64,000 nucleotides of DNA from Nymphaea colorata (Eukaryota > Streptophyta > Magnoliopsida > Nymphaeales > Nymphaeaceae): positions 33,453,706 through 33,517,705 of the forward strand of contig NC_045139.1 in NCBI RefSeq assembly GCF_008831285.2, read 5' to 3'. The position numbers were made by a program, and so were the translations under genes. How positions within the stretch are numbered: the stretch's first letter is position 1; each line of letters begins with the position of its first letter. The notes under the pieces were generated by a model that saw only the letters and a list, made by a program, of their open reading frames with translations, made no database searches and was not told the origin of the DNA. Below, piece by piece: positions 44,831-56,235 of the stretch.

Positions 44831-46602
44831 TATTATATGCTTTATATTTTCACTTTTTTGCCTCAAGGGTATAGCGTGACAGAACATTGAACAGCTGGTC
44901 TTCAGTTTGATTCTTGTGGACGCTAGTTTTCTGAACTGCAAATAATGGATGCTTAGTTGACAAATTTTCTGTTCTCACCCAAATCTCAAAACAATAATCA
45001 ATGTCTCAGGAGCAAAGAAAAAAAAATGGGGAGAAGCTTTGCTCATGATATATTCCTTCTATATTTTCACATTTTTTTTCTATTCTTAACTTTTTTTTTT
45101 TCTCTTACTAACGGAAAAAAAAAGTTAAAAATGGAGACCACTAAAAACATCAAGATGAAAGGTGGCATACGATAAAAACTTTGCACAGTTTTCCATTTAC
45201 CACCTGCTCTACACCCAAGACAATTTATTCAGAATTCATTATAAATCTTTGATATCTCGATAGCTCTATTTGCGAATACGATTACTATCCATCGCATCTC
45301 CACACATAGTCAAACGCATAAAACACTGACGTCTTACTTCTTCTAGATGCGCACTTCACCTAAAAAGAAAACTTCAAGTTAAAAAACGGAGTCGCCGTAC
45401 CACGCAATTGAATGCAAGAAAAAAAAATAACATTAAAGAATTATAGTCTTCAACTTTGAAATGACCTGCCGGACGCGATATGGTAATCTTATTGTTATTA
45501 TTCATCTTAAGATTGTCGTCGTCTGTCTGTCACCACATATTATAAAAAGTTATTAAAGTAGTTCTAATCTTGCGGCTCATCTTACGCGCTGCATCTTTGA
45601 AAGTTGTTCTTGGACGAAGGCGGACGATCCCTTACGTAACCATCGTACCGACAGAGCTAAATGAGTCTAAGAATATAGAATCCATCTAGGAGGAGGTTGG
45701 TGCAACAGATAGAATTGTTGGTTTCTGTTTTCAGTTTTTGTGATGTAACTTTTTATACTATGAAAGAAAGAATACACTGATATATAAGTTGAAGTATAGT
45801 AGTCGCATCATTTCAAGGTACCGAAAGCAGACCTGGTATCGAGATGGGGAAGGGTAGAGACTTTAGGTTTCAACAAAGCAGGATGATGAAATACTCCTCT
45901 TCCTCATCCGAGGTACAAAAATATAAAATTTTTTTCAATTATAATAAACACTAGAAGCAGCTTTATTGGTAGAGTTGTTTCATCTTTTTCAAAAGAAAAA
46001 GAGAAGGAGAAAAGCTTAATTGGTTGTAAAGTACAAATCTTGGTCTCGGTGGCTGGTGTTATAACTTATTAAAGATCGTTGATCCACCTAATAGTCTTAA
46101 ATAAACACATTGAGGCAATTCTTTTTCCTTAATTCATGTCTCAAATGTGAGAGTCATTGTTTAGAATTTCAGCATAGAGTTGGTCATTCATGAGCAAGCA
46201 CCCTCTAGACCTGGACCTGGATTCTTCCTTTGAACCTACAAATGATTTGTTAGATCTGAAATTTATCGTTATTAAAGGATTAGAAAAGTAGTTTTGATTC
46301 TAGTTAATTGCTTTGATCAGAAGTTCACCAAGATAATATTTACTTTACTTTGTCATTATTAATATTAGAATTAGTACATTTTCCCATATTTATGTTTTCA
46401 TTATAAAAAAAATAATGGTGGTTGCATTGCAAAGAGCCAAAGACCAACTGTTTTTCAAGGCGACCTTCTCACTCCAAATTTTTTGCTTGGAAGAATCGGC
46501 TAAATGGTTATGTTGAGAATTATAAAAGTAGGTTGTGAATCGAATTAGTGGGGCCACTGAATCAGCGAAAAGATATTTAAACACTATTTTTCAGAATCAT
46601 GA

Positions 46603-46604
<2 letters not shown>

Positions 46605-46640
<36 letters not shown>
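46605..46640. repeat. (TA)n microsatellite
   Basis: About 17 AT units. Confidence 0.92.
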
Positions 46641-46643
<3 letters not shown>

Positions 46644-46890
46644 AAAATAAACTTTCTTAAAGATAAATTTAACATGTCGGATCGGCCACAGAATCGAATC
46701 GGTTTTCATGACTGTAGACTATAATGACAATACCTATCATCTTTGCGCTGCCAGGTATATGACTTAATGAGCAATTGGGTCGCCATCGTAGAAAATATTA
46801 ATGGCCTGGTCCTTTAGAAGGTCCTTGCTGGGTGCAGATCCAAGGATGTGACGCCCACCTCCATAATTAGCACCCAGATTGTTTCTAAAC

Positions 46891-47070
46891 CAGTGGGGGA
46901 GCTACATATTAGCGGGTGAGGGCAATTGCCCACACGAGCCTCACAAAATCTCTTTCTTTTCTTATTAATGTTTAAAAAATATGCTCATTTGTATATAGAA
47001 TTGCTCCGTTAAGGTGTGAAGGTTTTATATTTACTGCCCCTAAACCAAAAATTCCTGGCAAGACTAAGAG
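46891..47070 (+). mobile_element. Palindromic-core element with CAGTGG termini (hAT-like relic)
   Basis: It starts CAGTGGGGGAGCTACATATT, followed by GAGGGCAATTGCCCACACGAGCC. The far end, ACTGCCCCTAAACCAAAAATTCCTGGC, resembles the opposite terminus of many plant 'GCGGAGCC...CCTGGCTCCGC' elements. It is short, with no transposase. Confidence 0.5.
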
Positions 47071-47246
47071 GGGTCAGAAAGCTATTTAAAAAATCTTGTG
47101 TCATGGTTTTTGAATTTTTAAAATTGTCCTAGACAAGGGAGAGTTTCAACCATCAAGCTTTAAAAGGGCCGAAGAAGAGCTCAAGAAACATAATTGGCAA
47201 GGAATTGGAACTTGGTCGAAAGAGTGTTCAACATATACCTTGTAAG

Positions 47247-47431
47247 GGGTTGTTTGGTAATGGAAACAGTAATATACTATTGCATGTGTTGGCCTCAAAA
47301 ATTAGGTGAGATTATTATATTGGTGTTGGCCTAAAAAATTATGTGAGATTATTATATTGGTTAGTGAATATGCCACAATCTTTGTGCATATACATAAAAC
47401 AGTGTTTTTGTTTCTACTGCCAAACGATCCC
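47247..47431. mobile_element. 185-bp MITE with GGGNTYGTTTGG termini
   Basis: The left arm GGGTTGTTTGGTAATGGAAAC and the inverted right arm GGGATCGTTTGGCAGTAGAAAC match over most of about 22 bases. Its interior carries a 37-bp direct duplication (47286-47359). Harbinger/Tourist-like by terminus style; target duplication unclear. Confidence 0.6.
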
Positions 47432-47962
47432 TACATTCCCCTCTTACCATTTGTTCCTGCAAGCTTGGTAGTACTGACCAGCTAGTTCAGTTAATGTGAT
47501 TATTAACAGCAAGTAGAACATTACAGGCACATCAAATGGAAAACCCTGTAATATATACCAAAACCTCTCCTTAGTTGTTTGAAGAGCAAATAATTTTTCA
47601 ATGTTTGGTTCATCTGTGGTTGCCTAGTGTCCACTTGTAACTGCTTGGAGTTGGCTTAATTGATTAACTATCTGAGAGAGAAAGAGAAAGACAGAGAGAG
47701 AGAGGGACGCAAATTGCTTATTTCCATATTTAACTTCAAATGATACAAGGGATCATTGATGGAACACATTGAAACAAAGGAATTACAAATTGGCAGCAGA
47801 AGCAGCAGTTTGAAATGCCTCTGGAAATTGCACTCACACAGCACATAGAGCGAGCTATATATGGACTTTATAATGACAATCAATAAAGAAGCAAACCAAA
47901 ACACTCAACACCCATGAAAATTACTCACTAAATAAACAGACCCAGTAAATGCTAGCGCTTGC

Positions 47963-50546
47963 TCACTGATGTTTCTCCTCTGAATAGGGTGGCATTGGGT
48001 GGGAGCCATGATATGGTGGATACCAAGGCTTTGGTGGGAAGTGTGGGATGATTGGCACAGGTGTCCCATACACAGGAGGTGGGATGATGATCTTGGGAGG
48101 GAAGTGAGGGATGGGTGGGAATGGCTTGTTGAAGACAGGAGGGCATGGCTTCTTGTATGTTGGTGGCTTGTAAACTGGAGTAGGGGGCTTCACATACACA
48201 GGTGGCTTGTACACTGGAGTGGGAGGCTTGTAAACAGGAGTTGGGGGCTTGTAAACAGGAGGCTTGTGAACAGGAGGCTTGTAAACAGGAGGCTTGTAGA
48301 CAGGAGTAGGAGGCTTGTAGACAGGAGTAGGAGGCTTGTAAACAGGAGTTGGGGGCTTATATACTGGAGTAGGAGGCTTGTAAACAGGAGTTGGGGGCTT
48401 GTAAACAGGTGTTGGGGGCTTGTATACTGGAGTTGGGGGCTTGTATACTGGAGTGGGAGGTTTGTAAACAGGAGTTGGGGGCTTGTATACTGGAGTTGGG
48501 GGCTTGTATACTGGAGTGGGAGGCTTGTAAACAGGAGTTGGGGGCTTGTATACTGGAGTTGGAGGCTTGTAGACAGGAGTTGGGGGCTTGTAGACAGGAG
48601 TTGGAGTTGGGGGCGTGTAGACAGGAGTTGGAGTTGGGGGAGTCTCATAGACAGGAGGGGTAGGAGGAGTTTCAGTTGGTGGAGGGTAGTAGACCTTAGG
48701 AGGAAAAGGGAAGTAGGTTTTGGGAGGGAAGGTGGGGAAGGGTGGGAACTGAGGCAATGGGGGCTTGTTGAACCAGGGGGATTGGCACCATGGGTGGTTC
48801 TTGAACCAAGGGTGCATGCACCAGAAGGTGGCAGATGTGCAGATGAGTGGGGAGAAGGCAAGGTTGCCCTTAGTGATGAAGGTGTGCTTGCCATTCTCAA
48901 GCGCCTTGTAGATGAGCTTGTGGGACTCTGGGCTGGCTGCTGAAGGGCATGGCTTGTTGTCAGCGCCCTGGATGCGAGCGAAGCACTCCTGGTTCAGGCT
49001 TGAGCCTTTTGGCTTCAGGAGCTCCTTTGGGAGGTCGACGGTGAACTTGCCGTCCTTGTCGAAGTGGCCCTGCGCTCTGGTGCTTAGCTCTCCCTTCTCG
49101 TTCTTACAGTCGATGTTCACGGTAAGACCTGTTAGAGAAAAGGATCAGTTGCCGTGAAAATCTCTGTAAATGATGTTGCTGCTTAGAGAACATGAAGAAA
49201 CTCCATGGCAGCAGAAGCACAGATTGTTAAGTGAAGTTCTTCTAGGTAGATCTGCCCTTAAAAACAAAAATATGAAAAGATCCTTGGAAATGCAATTCTA
49301 TTAACCAATTGTGAGAGATTTCGAAAAGTTAATCTTCTGTAGTTGAAAACTTTCAAAAAAATCCGGGTGCGTCTTGTTTTCAGTTCGTCCCTTCTTCATC
49401 ACTTTCCTCAAATCTGGGCCGCTCATTTCCATGATGAACGTCATTTATCTGGTTCAGCATACCTCAGCCAATCAGATATAGTGAAGTTCAACCAGGCGAT
49501 ACTTCATTTTTTCATGGAATTAGAAAAGACAAACATGCATATGATTGTCTACCAAATCCTTCATTATCACTTGTCAGCAACCACCCACCAACCATCCGGA
49601 GATCTAGATCAGTAACAGTGATAAAACATACTAAAAATGACAAAAAACGCTTTTTAAAACTCACATCATGGCCGAAAAATGTGCGTGTACGTGTGTGCAC
49701 GCCCACGCATCGTAGACTGCACGAACTCGAAGCTTAAAAAATCCAAAAAAGAGAAAAACTGGAAACTCAACATGAGGAAGTGAAACCAAAATCAAGAAAT
49801 GCAGCTACCCATTACATGGTGCATTGTACATTTGAACTTGAATTTCAGAAAAGTACTTCATAAATCATAATGATGTGAAAAATGACCTCTTCATGAAAAA
49901 ATACTTTACGTATGAAAAAGATGTAGTAGCTGAAATTAAGATGCAAACAGAAACTCAATACAGAACCAGACTGTTAGCAATTGGACATCCCTGACAAAAC
50001 AATAAAAGATGGAACCATAGGCTCATGAGCCACAGAGACGCGACTGAGTTCACGGTGGTCCAGTCCTGTAGTAAATCTCAGTCTCAGTACGCTCAAGTTT
50101 CCACTGTAGTTCATTCTGCATCAAAATGTACCCAATGGGACCAGCAAGAATTGAAGAGCCGTCGTCCACTAGGCATTAACAATTGAAGCCCATCTTGGAA
50201 GCTGGTAGAAGAAGAGTACTCATGAAGTAGGAAGAGCAAGTTCATGAACTCCAACATATCTTGCTACTAGAGTTCATGAACTTGGTCACATTTTACTCTC
50301 TAACACCCAAACGAGAGTACCAACACGAGAAAAACTAACAAGAAGGGAGATGTTCTACAAGACTCCATTAGTTCAAGGGAAGCATGCACAACCTGTGAAT
50401 GCATGAGCCGGCTGTATCTTGTTCTCCAAGCAGTCTGAGCACTCGGCGAGCCCGACGACGATCGCGGGCGCGACTTGTTGAGAACAATGGGCCGAACTCA
50501 CTAGGATGGCGAGCAGCCATCCTAGTAGAAATGGTCCTACTCTCAT
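47963..50546 (-). CDS. Proline-rich cell-wall protein, PRP2/PRP4 type with Ole e 1-like domain (439 aa)
   Basis: Two exons on the minus strand: 50546-50393 (51 codons plus 1 nt) and 49128-47963, joined in frame (donor ACAG/GTTGTG, acceptor CTAACAG/GTC). Exon 1 encodes the signal peptide (MRVGPFLLGWLLAILVSSAHC) and the first part of a cysteine-rich Ole e 1-like domain: GLAECSDCLENKIQPAHAFTG. Exon 2 completes it (LTVNIDCKNEKGE, LNQECFARIQGADNKPCP, LAFSPLICTS). Then comes a long Pro-rich region of about fifteen PVYKPPT heptads. Such proteins are secreted and cross-linked into the wall, with the Tyr of VYK motifs as a likely site. The C-terminus is Pro/His/Tyr-rich and ends SEEKHQ. The 21-bp DNA units show a 63-bp higher-order repeat. 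Family as in Arabidopsis AtPRP2/AtPRP4. Confidence 0.93.
48190..48650 (-). repeat. 21-bp coding tandem array of the PRP
   Basis: Each 21-bp unit encodes PVYKPPT or a close variant. Two adjacent 63-bp blocks, 48401-48463 and 48464-48526, are near-identical trimers of 21-bp units, and a third begins at 48527. The array therefore grew by block duplication. Confidence 0.9.
49129..50392 (-). other. PRP intron
   Basis: A 1,264-bp phase-1 intron within the Ole e 1-like domain. No gene or repeat was recognised inside. Confidence 0.85.
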
Positions 50547-50651
50547 GGCAGACGAGCAAGAACAAGAAGGGGAGAGGAGAAGCAGGAGGAGGAAGAGGGA
50601 CTAAGAGCTTGCCCTCCTGTACATGGATTGGCGTGGCGTTGATAGGAAGAG

Positions 50652-50658
50652 ATTTAAA
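50652..50658 (-). promoter_or_regulatory. Possible TATA-like box of the PRP gene
   Basis: TTTAAAT on the minus strand about 106 bases before the start codon. The distance fits; the sequence is only TATA-like. Confidence 0.35.
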
Positions 50659-50906
50659 GAGGAGGAAAGGGGTTGGGCTTTGGCTGTGCCGACACCAATC
50701 TTATGGCAATCACATGCATCGGTTGGGGTCCATTTCCCCAAAAGATAATGCCTTCCTTTCATCACCCACCGGCATTCTTTGATCTCCCAACCGAGTATTA
50801 CTCATCTCTGAGCTTACCTCTTACTAAAACCTCCCCAAAACTTCTCTCCCAGTCTCACCTAACACCTCCATGACTCCAACCATAAGCTAGTTACGTGTTT
50901 GACCCC

Positions 50907-51700
50907 TGCGTGTTCGGGCTATCAAAATGACAAAAATGCCCTTATAAAAAGAAGCCTATCATAAAAAAGAGAAAAAAAGATATTGGTACACTATTTTTAG
51001 TGTATCAATATGGTTAATGATTAAAATACTTTTAATTTATACTTAAAAAAACTTTTTTGTAAAAACCAAATTGGAAATGAAAAAAAGTAAAAAAAACTGT
51101 GGTGAACATTTCTTTTCAATAAATTACTAAACTATGCTTCTCTCCTTTACTGTGCATGGTGCGCCCGACTCATGTAACTTTCTTGCGGCAAGGTGATGTT
51201 TCGCCTCAGTCGGATCGAACAAGTGCAGAGTGTTCGACCCCAGAACCCGCCTACCATGCACCATAACCACGTTGGTTTGGTCTGTTTCATGCATTGGTTG
51301 ATCAAGTTCTGGGCTCAAGTTGGGCCAAGCTTCTCGCACACACACAGACAAAACAGAAATATTGTGGTACCCTTTCGTCGACTTTGAAAGTTCGACGTGT
51401 TTATTTGTTAGCGAATGTTTCAACCATCTGTTCGGGCTACCAAAATGACATAAATACCTTTAAAATATTAAAAAAGGAACCCCATATGAGGACAAAATGG
51501 GAAAAGGTAACTCGATGCCTCGCCATGGAGTCGAACAAATGCAGATTCTTCAACCCCCGAACACGCGAACACCATGCACTATAACCATAGGATCCTGAGC
51601 TCATGCCAAGCTTAAAACACACACACACACACAAACAAAGAAACATACACCTGTGTTTTATTTGTCGATTTTGAAAGTTAGATGTATTTATTTATGTATA
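50907..51700. repeat. Two directly repeated copies of a dispersed repeat
   Basis: Copy 1 (50907-51400) and copy 2 (51430-51700) each open TGTTCGGGCTAYCAAAATGA. Each then contains TCGAACAARTGCAGA, CCATGCACYATAACCA and, after a CA run, GTCGAYTTTGAAAGTT. Copy 1 has extra sequence at about 50950-51180; part of that (TCAATATGGTTAATGATTAAAA) is also found near 55951. On the minus strand, TGGTGCATGG and GGGTCGAACACTC may be A- and B-box remnants. Confidence 0.7.
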
Positions 51701-52117
51701 CCTGTTATTTAGTGCCGATAAATACTTTTAATTTAACGAGGTAAAAAAGAAATAGTAGTCCAGATTGCACTAGAAATGGGTTATATATCTCGTAGCTCCG
51801 GTCAAGTTAGGTTATTTTGGTAATTTTGTATCCTCATGCAGTTTCTCCTTGGTAGATTAATCTTGCAATTCCATTGCTTTGCTTCATAAACTTGCCTTCA
51901 TTAAATGCCCCTCAACAAGAGCCACTCACTTATCTTTTCGTGCCTCTCTGCCTCCAATCTTCAAGCTCACCTGCCACACATAAATTTCCATTTATTATCT
52001 AAAAAATAATAATTTACAGAGGCAACCCCAAGTTTCTTGATTGAATGATTAGATATATTATAATTTATATCTTACCTAGCTATTCCGGTTGGAAATGGGG
52101 TCTTGTCCTTAGCTATT

Positions 52118-52223
<106 letters not shown>

Positions 52224-52611
52224 CTTGAATTTCTATTATGAGTTTGATATAAGCAATATAATAGGATCAGTCCCTTTAATCTGCTCCCTTGCTCTCATAC
52301 CACATGATGCAAATCTATTGTACATTTGATAGTTTCACATCTCAGATGCTGATGAAAGATCTCTGTTATGTAAAACTCACAATGTAAGCAAACACCTAAT
52401 TTTACTAATACATGAAAAAAATGATTTGAGATCCTCAATTTATGAACAAAACCTCATATTTGAGTTTGGATTTTTTTTTCTCCGACCTTAAAAAGGATTT
52501 AAAATTCTCAATGATCTTACATGACCTTGGATCTCAGATCCAAGGCCACAAGACCAAAAAAAAAAAAAGTCAAAAAAGCAATAGTGTCAATGAACAATAA
52601 CAGCAACAACA

Positions 52612-52620
52612 GTAATAATA

Positions 52621-52665
<45 letters not shown>
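52612..52665. repeat. (AAT)n microsatellite
   Basis: About 18 AAT units. Confidence 0.95.
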
Positions 52666-52667
<2 letters not shown>

Positions 52668-53686
52668 AGTAGTAAAAGAGAGACAAAGAAGATATTGGGT
52701 CTGTGATTGCCCTTAATTTTGCCTTTTGGGTGGGACCAACACTAAGACTGTCCAACAGGGACAGTCACAAGCTAGCACTTAATGCCACCCCCAAATTTAG
52801 GTCTCTTGTCCTCTTAAGAGGCACTGGATTTTGGATCCTCTTTATAGAGGGAACACCCATTTCCTCAAATTTATGGAGTGCCTGTTACTCTTCAAGAAAA
52901 GTCCAATTCTAGAAGCTTGTGCTGTTGGGTACCAACCCTTGAGAGTTGGCATCCATTAACAGGCTGACTGCTCAGAGTCTCAAGATCCAAATGGCCTTGG
53001 ATCTGGGTACCTGGAATAACTGTTAAAATATAAATGACATGGTTGGTTAGAAAGCACCTTTTCATGTGGATTTTTAGAAGTTAATGGAAGTTTTTCAAGA
53101 TTTTGATTTCATTGCTGAAAAAATATTGGATCCATGATTATTTTCGAAAATGTTTAAAGTCTCTACAGACCTTAAGTGCTCCATGAATCTGCCCTAAAAA
53201 TTGAGAAAGATTCATAGACACTTAGTTTTGGTATATTTTTATGAATTTGTTTTAAACTTTGGGTAGATTCATTTGAAAACACAGCTACCAATATCCCCAA
53301 CCTTAAAAAAAATCCAGATATATCAAGATATTCTTTACAAGACTGCTATATATGTTTATAATATATGTATGATTAATTTACTTTACTGAAACCATATTGT
53401 TTCTTAATATAATTTTCTTGTTTTTGAACACTCCAGATTTATTCAACAAAAAACAAATTCTGAAAAAATGGACTTCCATGAAAACTGCTGCAGAGAAATA
53501 GCTGGGAAATAAATAGTCATTGTATTCTCACATTCACACCAAGTTCATTCAATAGGTGCAACACTGCTCCTCCGTTATTCCATATCAATCATAAAAACAT
53601 CAGTACTTGTCTGGGTACCCACAAAGGAGTATCATATCTCACTCCACGGCGCATGGAAGGAAATCTCAAGATAGCAGATGAATTTC

Positions 53687-53688
<2 letters not shown>

Positions 53689-53712
<24 letters not shown>
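53689..53712. repeat. (TA)n microsatellite
   Basis: About 12 TA units. Confidence 0.9.
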
Positions 53713-53717
<5 letters not shown>

Positions 53718-54109
53718 TACGGATACATACATATACGTATGAAAATTTAACAAGCATGCAAGTTCATTCGCTGAAGGTATATGTCCCAATAATGGTGATG
53801 AATAAATGAGATAAAATTATAGTGCCCTCAAAGTGGAGGACTCCAATGTGAGGTCACAAACGTTCCACTTGCGGTCCTATTTTTTGTCAATAGGATGCTC
53901 AGTTGGAGGATGATAAAAAGCCGTCAATGCAGTTGTTATCATAAATAAACTAATAAATGACCGGAGCTGTGCGCCAAAGAGCTGCAGATTTGGTCTACTT
54001 TGCAACCCACAAGCCGTCCACTTTCTGCCACTTGTTGTCTTCATGCGTTGCAGAAGAACCAAGGTGAGAAACTTCTTCTTAGTTTTTTTCATTTCCCTAA
54101 AAGATTTAG

Positions 54110-54110
<1 letters not shown>

Positions 54111-54162
<52 letters not shown>
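54111..54162. repeat. (TA)n microsatellite
   Basis: About 26 TA units. Confidence 0.93.
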
Positions 54163-54166
<4 letters not shown>

Positions 54167-54215
54167 CACGGTTAGAAAACTAAATTTAAAGATTTGGTAC
54201 TAAAGAACTGTTACT

Positions 54216-54407
54216 ATTAGCGACAGTTTATGATCTAGCTAGCATTGGTTTATCGTGGCTTTAGTGACGGTTGATTGTTTTTTAGTATCAAACTTTCAAA
54301 TTATAGACATTGGCATTAGCAACAGCTTATGAGCTTACTAGCAAGGTTTATGGTAACTTTAGTGGTGATGTATAGTTTTTTAGTATCAAATTTTGAAGTT
54401 TTAACTA
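54216..54407. repeat. Tandem repeat, period about 99 bp
   Basis: 54216-54314 and 54315-54407 each open ATTAGCRACAG and contain TTTTTTAGTATCAAA. Relatives appear in BRE intron 8 and near 28990. Confidence 0.7.
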
Positions 54408-54673
54408 TCCAACAACTATATATGTTCATCATGATTGATCGGACAATCCTGGTTAGATAGTTATATGACTTTGAAATATATTACTCACTATTCAATTTTC
54501 ATAAGTTAGAGTCACCTAGTCATTTAACCAAAAACATGCGATCAACTATCATGGACGGTTTTCATCATCTAGTATTAGTCTACACTTTTTTTCCGTGTTT
54601 CTTTTCTCACTCATCCATCTGCTTTACATTGATGGCTCTGATTGAATGGCTGAGTGACAATGGATAGCTAGAG

Positions 54674-54695
54674 TCACATTTCTGTCATCTCTCTT

Positions 54696-54758
<63 letters not shown>

Positions 54759-54771
54759 GACAGAAATGTGA
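54674..54771. repeat. Long inverted repeat / cruciform-type microsatellite
   Basis: TCACATTTCTGTC (54674-54686) recurs inverted as GACAGAAATGTGA (54759-54771). Between them CT-rich sequence, (TA)n and GA-rich sequence are mutually complementary, so nearly the whole 98 bp can fold on itself. Confidence 0.9.
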
Positions 54772-55417
54772 GATGGAAAGATCTTGAGGGGGTGTTGGGT
54801 TTAAAAGGCAGAGAGATTGGGTGGTGTTGCTAGCTACCCACCTCTACTGATATTAAGGCAATGGCGGTAGGAGGGCGCTGCCTTTCTCCCTCAGTTATTG
54901 CAGACAGATAGTTGAGGGGGAGCTTTACACAGACTCATGTGTGTACGTTCCACCTCCTCCCAAGGACTTGGGGTCCCTCTTACAGCCTCACTGCATCTTC
55001 TTCCTGCCACACAGAAATAATGGCTATCATGTTACAACCGAACTTGCAGACATTAACTCTCCGATCTCTTTTTCTCTCTCTAAAAGATGGTGTACATGTC
55101 TTGAAAAAGATCTACAGTCGCCACCATTGTTATAAATATCCTTTTTGGGTATTAAAGGGTGAGGTTTTTTTAGGATATGATACGATAGAGTTAATTTTCT
55201 TTAGAAAATCTGGTAAGTTTTGAAAAAGTTTAAAAAAGAAAGATCCTAAAGTGACAAATATGGAAATAAAATCTGATAATTAAAATGTGAATAGAACTAA
55301 AAAAATGGTTTTGTGTGTGTGTTTTTTTTGCGTTTTCCTGTTTTCTTTGACTGACCTTTTGTTAAAGTTTTTTGTGACATTGGGACTTTCAACACAGAAA
55401 TAGGAACCCCGACCGAC

Positions 55418-55600
55418 TTAGTATAGCTAGTCAAGCTGATGGGCCAGCGGAAGTTAATTCATCGATTCAATTTTCATGGGTGCTACTCGTCTGGTCTGCA
55501 AATGGTAGTAAACTCTGCTTTCAATTTAGATAGAAAGTTCATGCATGGCTTCGGCCTTTTGAGGTATCTCCTCCTGCCACCAACGAGAAATGGTATCCAT
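55418..55600 (+). mobile_element. tRNA-derived SINE copy
   Basis: The A-box-like AGTATAGCTAGTCAAGCTG and B-box-like ATCGATTCAATTTTC are followed by ATGGGTGCTACTCGTCTGGT and CTGCAAATGG. This is the same order as in the minus-strand copy at 43.7 kb. Confidence 0.55.
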
Positions 55601-55945
55601 TTTAGCCATTTAAAAAAAAAAAAAAAGGAATTCCATCTTTTTCACTTTTCAGGGTAATCTGGTCATTCCATCGCCACTGCTCATATAACCAGCTTGGTTA
55701 TCTGTCCCACTCAAATGCAACATGGCTCAAGTCTATATGGAAGCTTAGTCAATGTTTGGGTGTTTGAAATTACTTTAATGACCCTAGAAGGAAAAGAAAA
55801 AGCACCCTCTTCAAAGGCAAAACTGTAAAATAATATGAATTTGAAAGGACAATGTGTTGTGTTGCAAGGGATTGAACACAAGTGGTGTGTTCTAGATTTG
55901 GCTACCTTCAGGGTTGCTAGGGGCAAGCTTAAGCACTAATTTTCG

Positions 55946-56065
55946 TGCATCAATATAGTTAACCATTAAAATATTTTTAGTTCATATTTAAAAAAAAAAG
56001 TAAAAAAACTATAAAAGACTTTTTTTTAACAAATTACCAAAATGTCTTTCTCTCCTTCTTTACCA
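55946..56065. repeat. Partial copy of the 51-kb dispersed repeat
   Basis: CATCAATATAGTTAACCATTAAAATA through AAATTACCAAAATG matches 51004-51135 with scattered differences. It is truncated against the TA array that follows. Confidence 0.55.
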
Positions 56066-56074
56066 AAATGTAAA

Positions 56075-56235
<161 letters not shown>

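Larger units (their letters stand above)
42325..47962. other. Intergenic between BRE and PRP (3' to 3'); repeats only
   Basis: Both genes end here, converging. Contents listed separately: two MITE candidates, a SINE with a duplicated body, a 241-bp-spaced direct duplication, a palindromic-core element, TA and GA microsatellites and a 37-bp duplication. No coding gene was recognised. Confidence 0.65.

Noticed and set aside
48190-48650. Regular short direct repeats resembling a CRISPR array
   Set aside because: They are contiguous 21-bp coding units without spacers in a plant gene.
47999-48943. 314-codon plus-strand open frame full of WSRRLVNRSWG repeats
   Set aside because: It is the antisense shadow of the PRP proline-rich array; the minus-strand gene has signal peptide, introns and family motifs.
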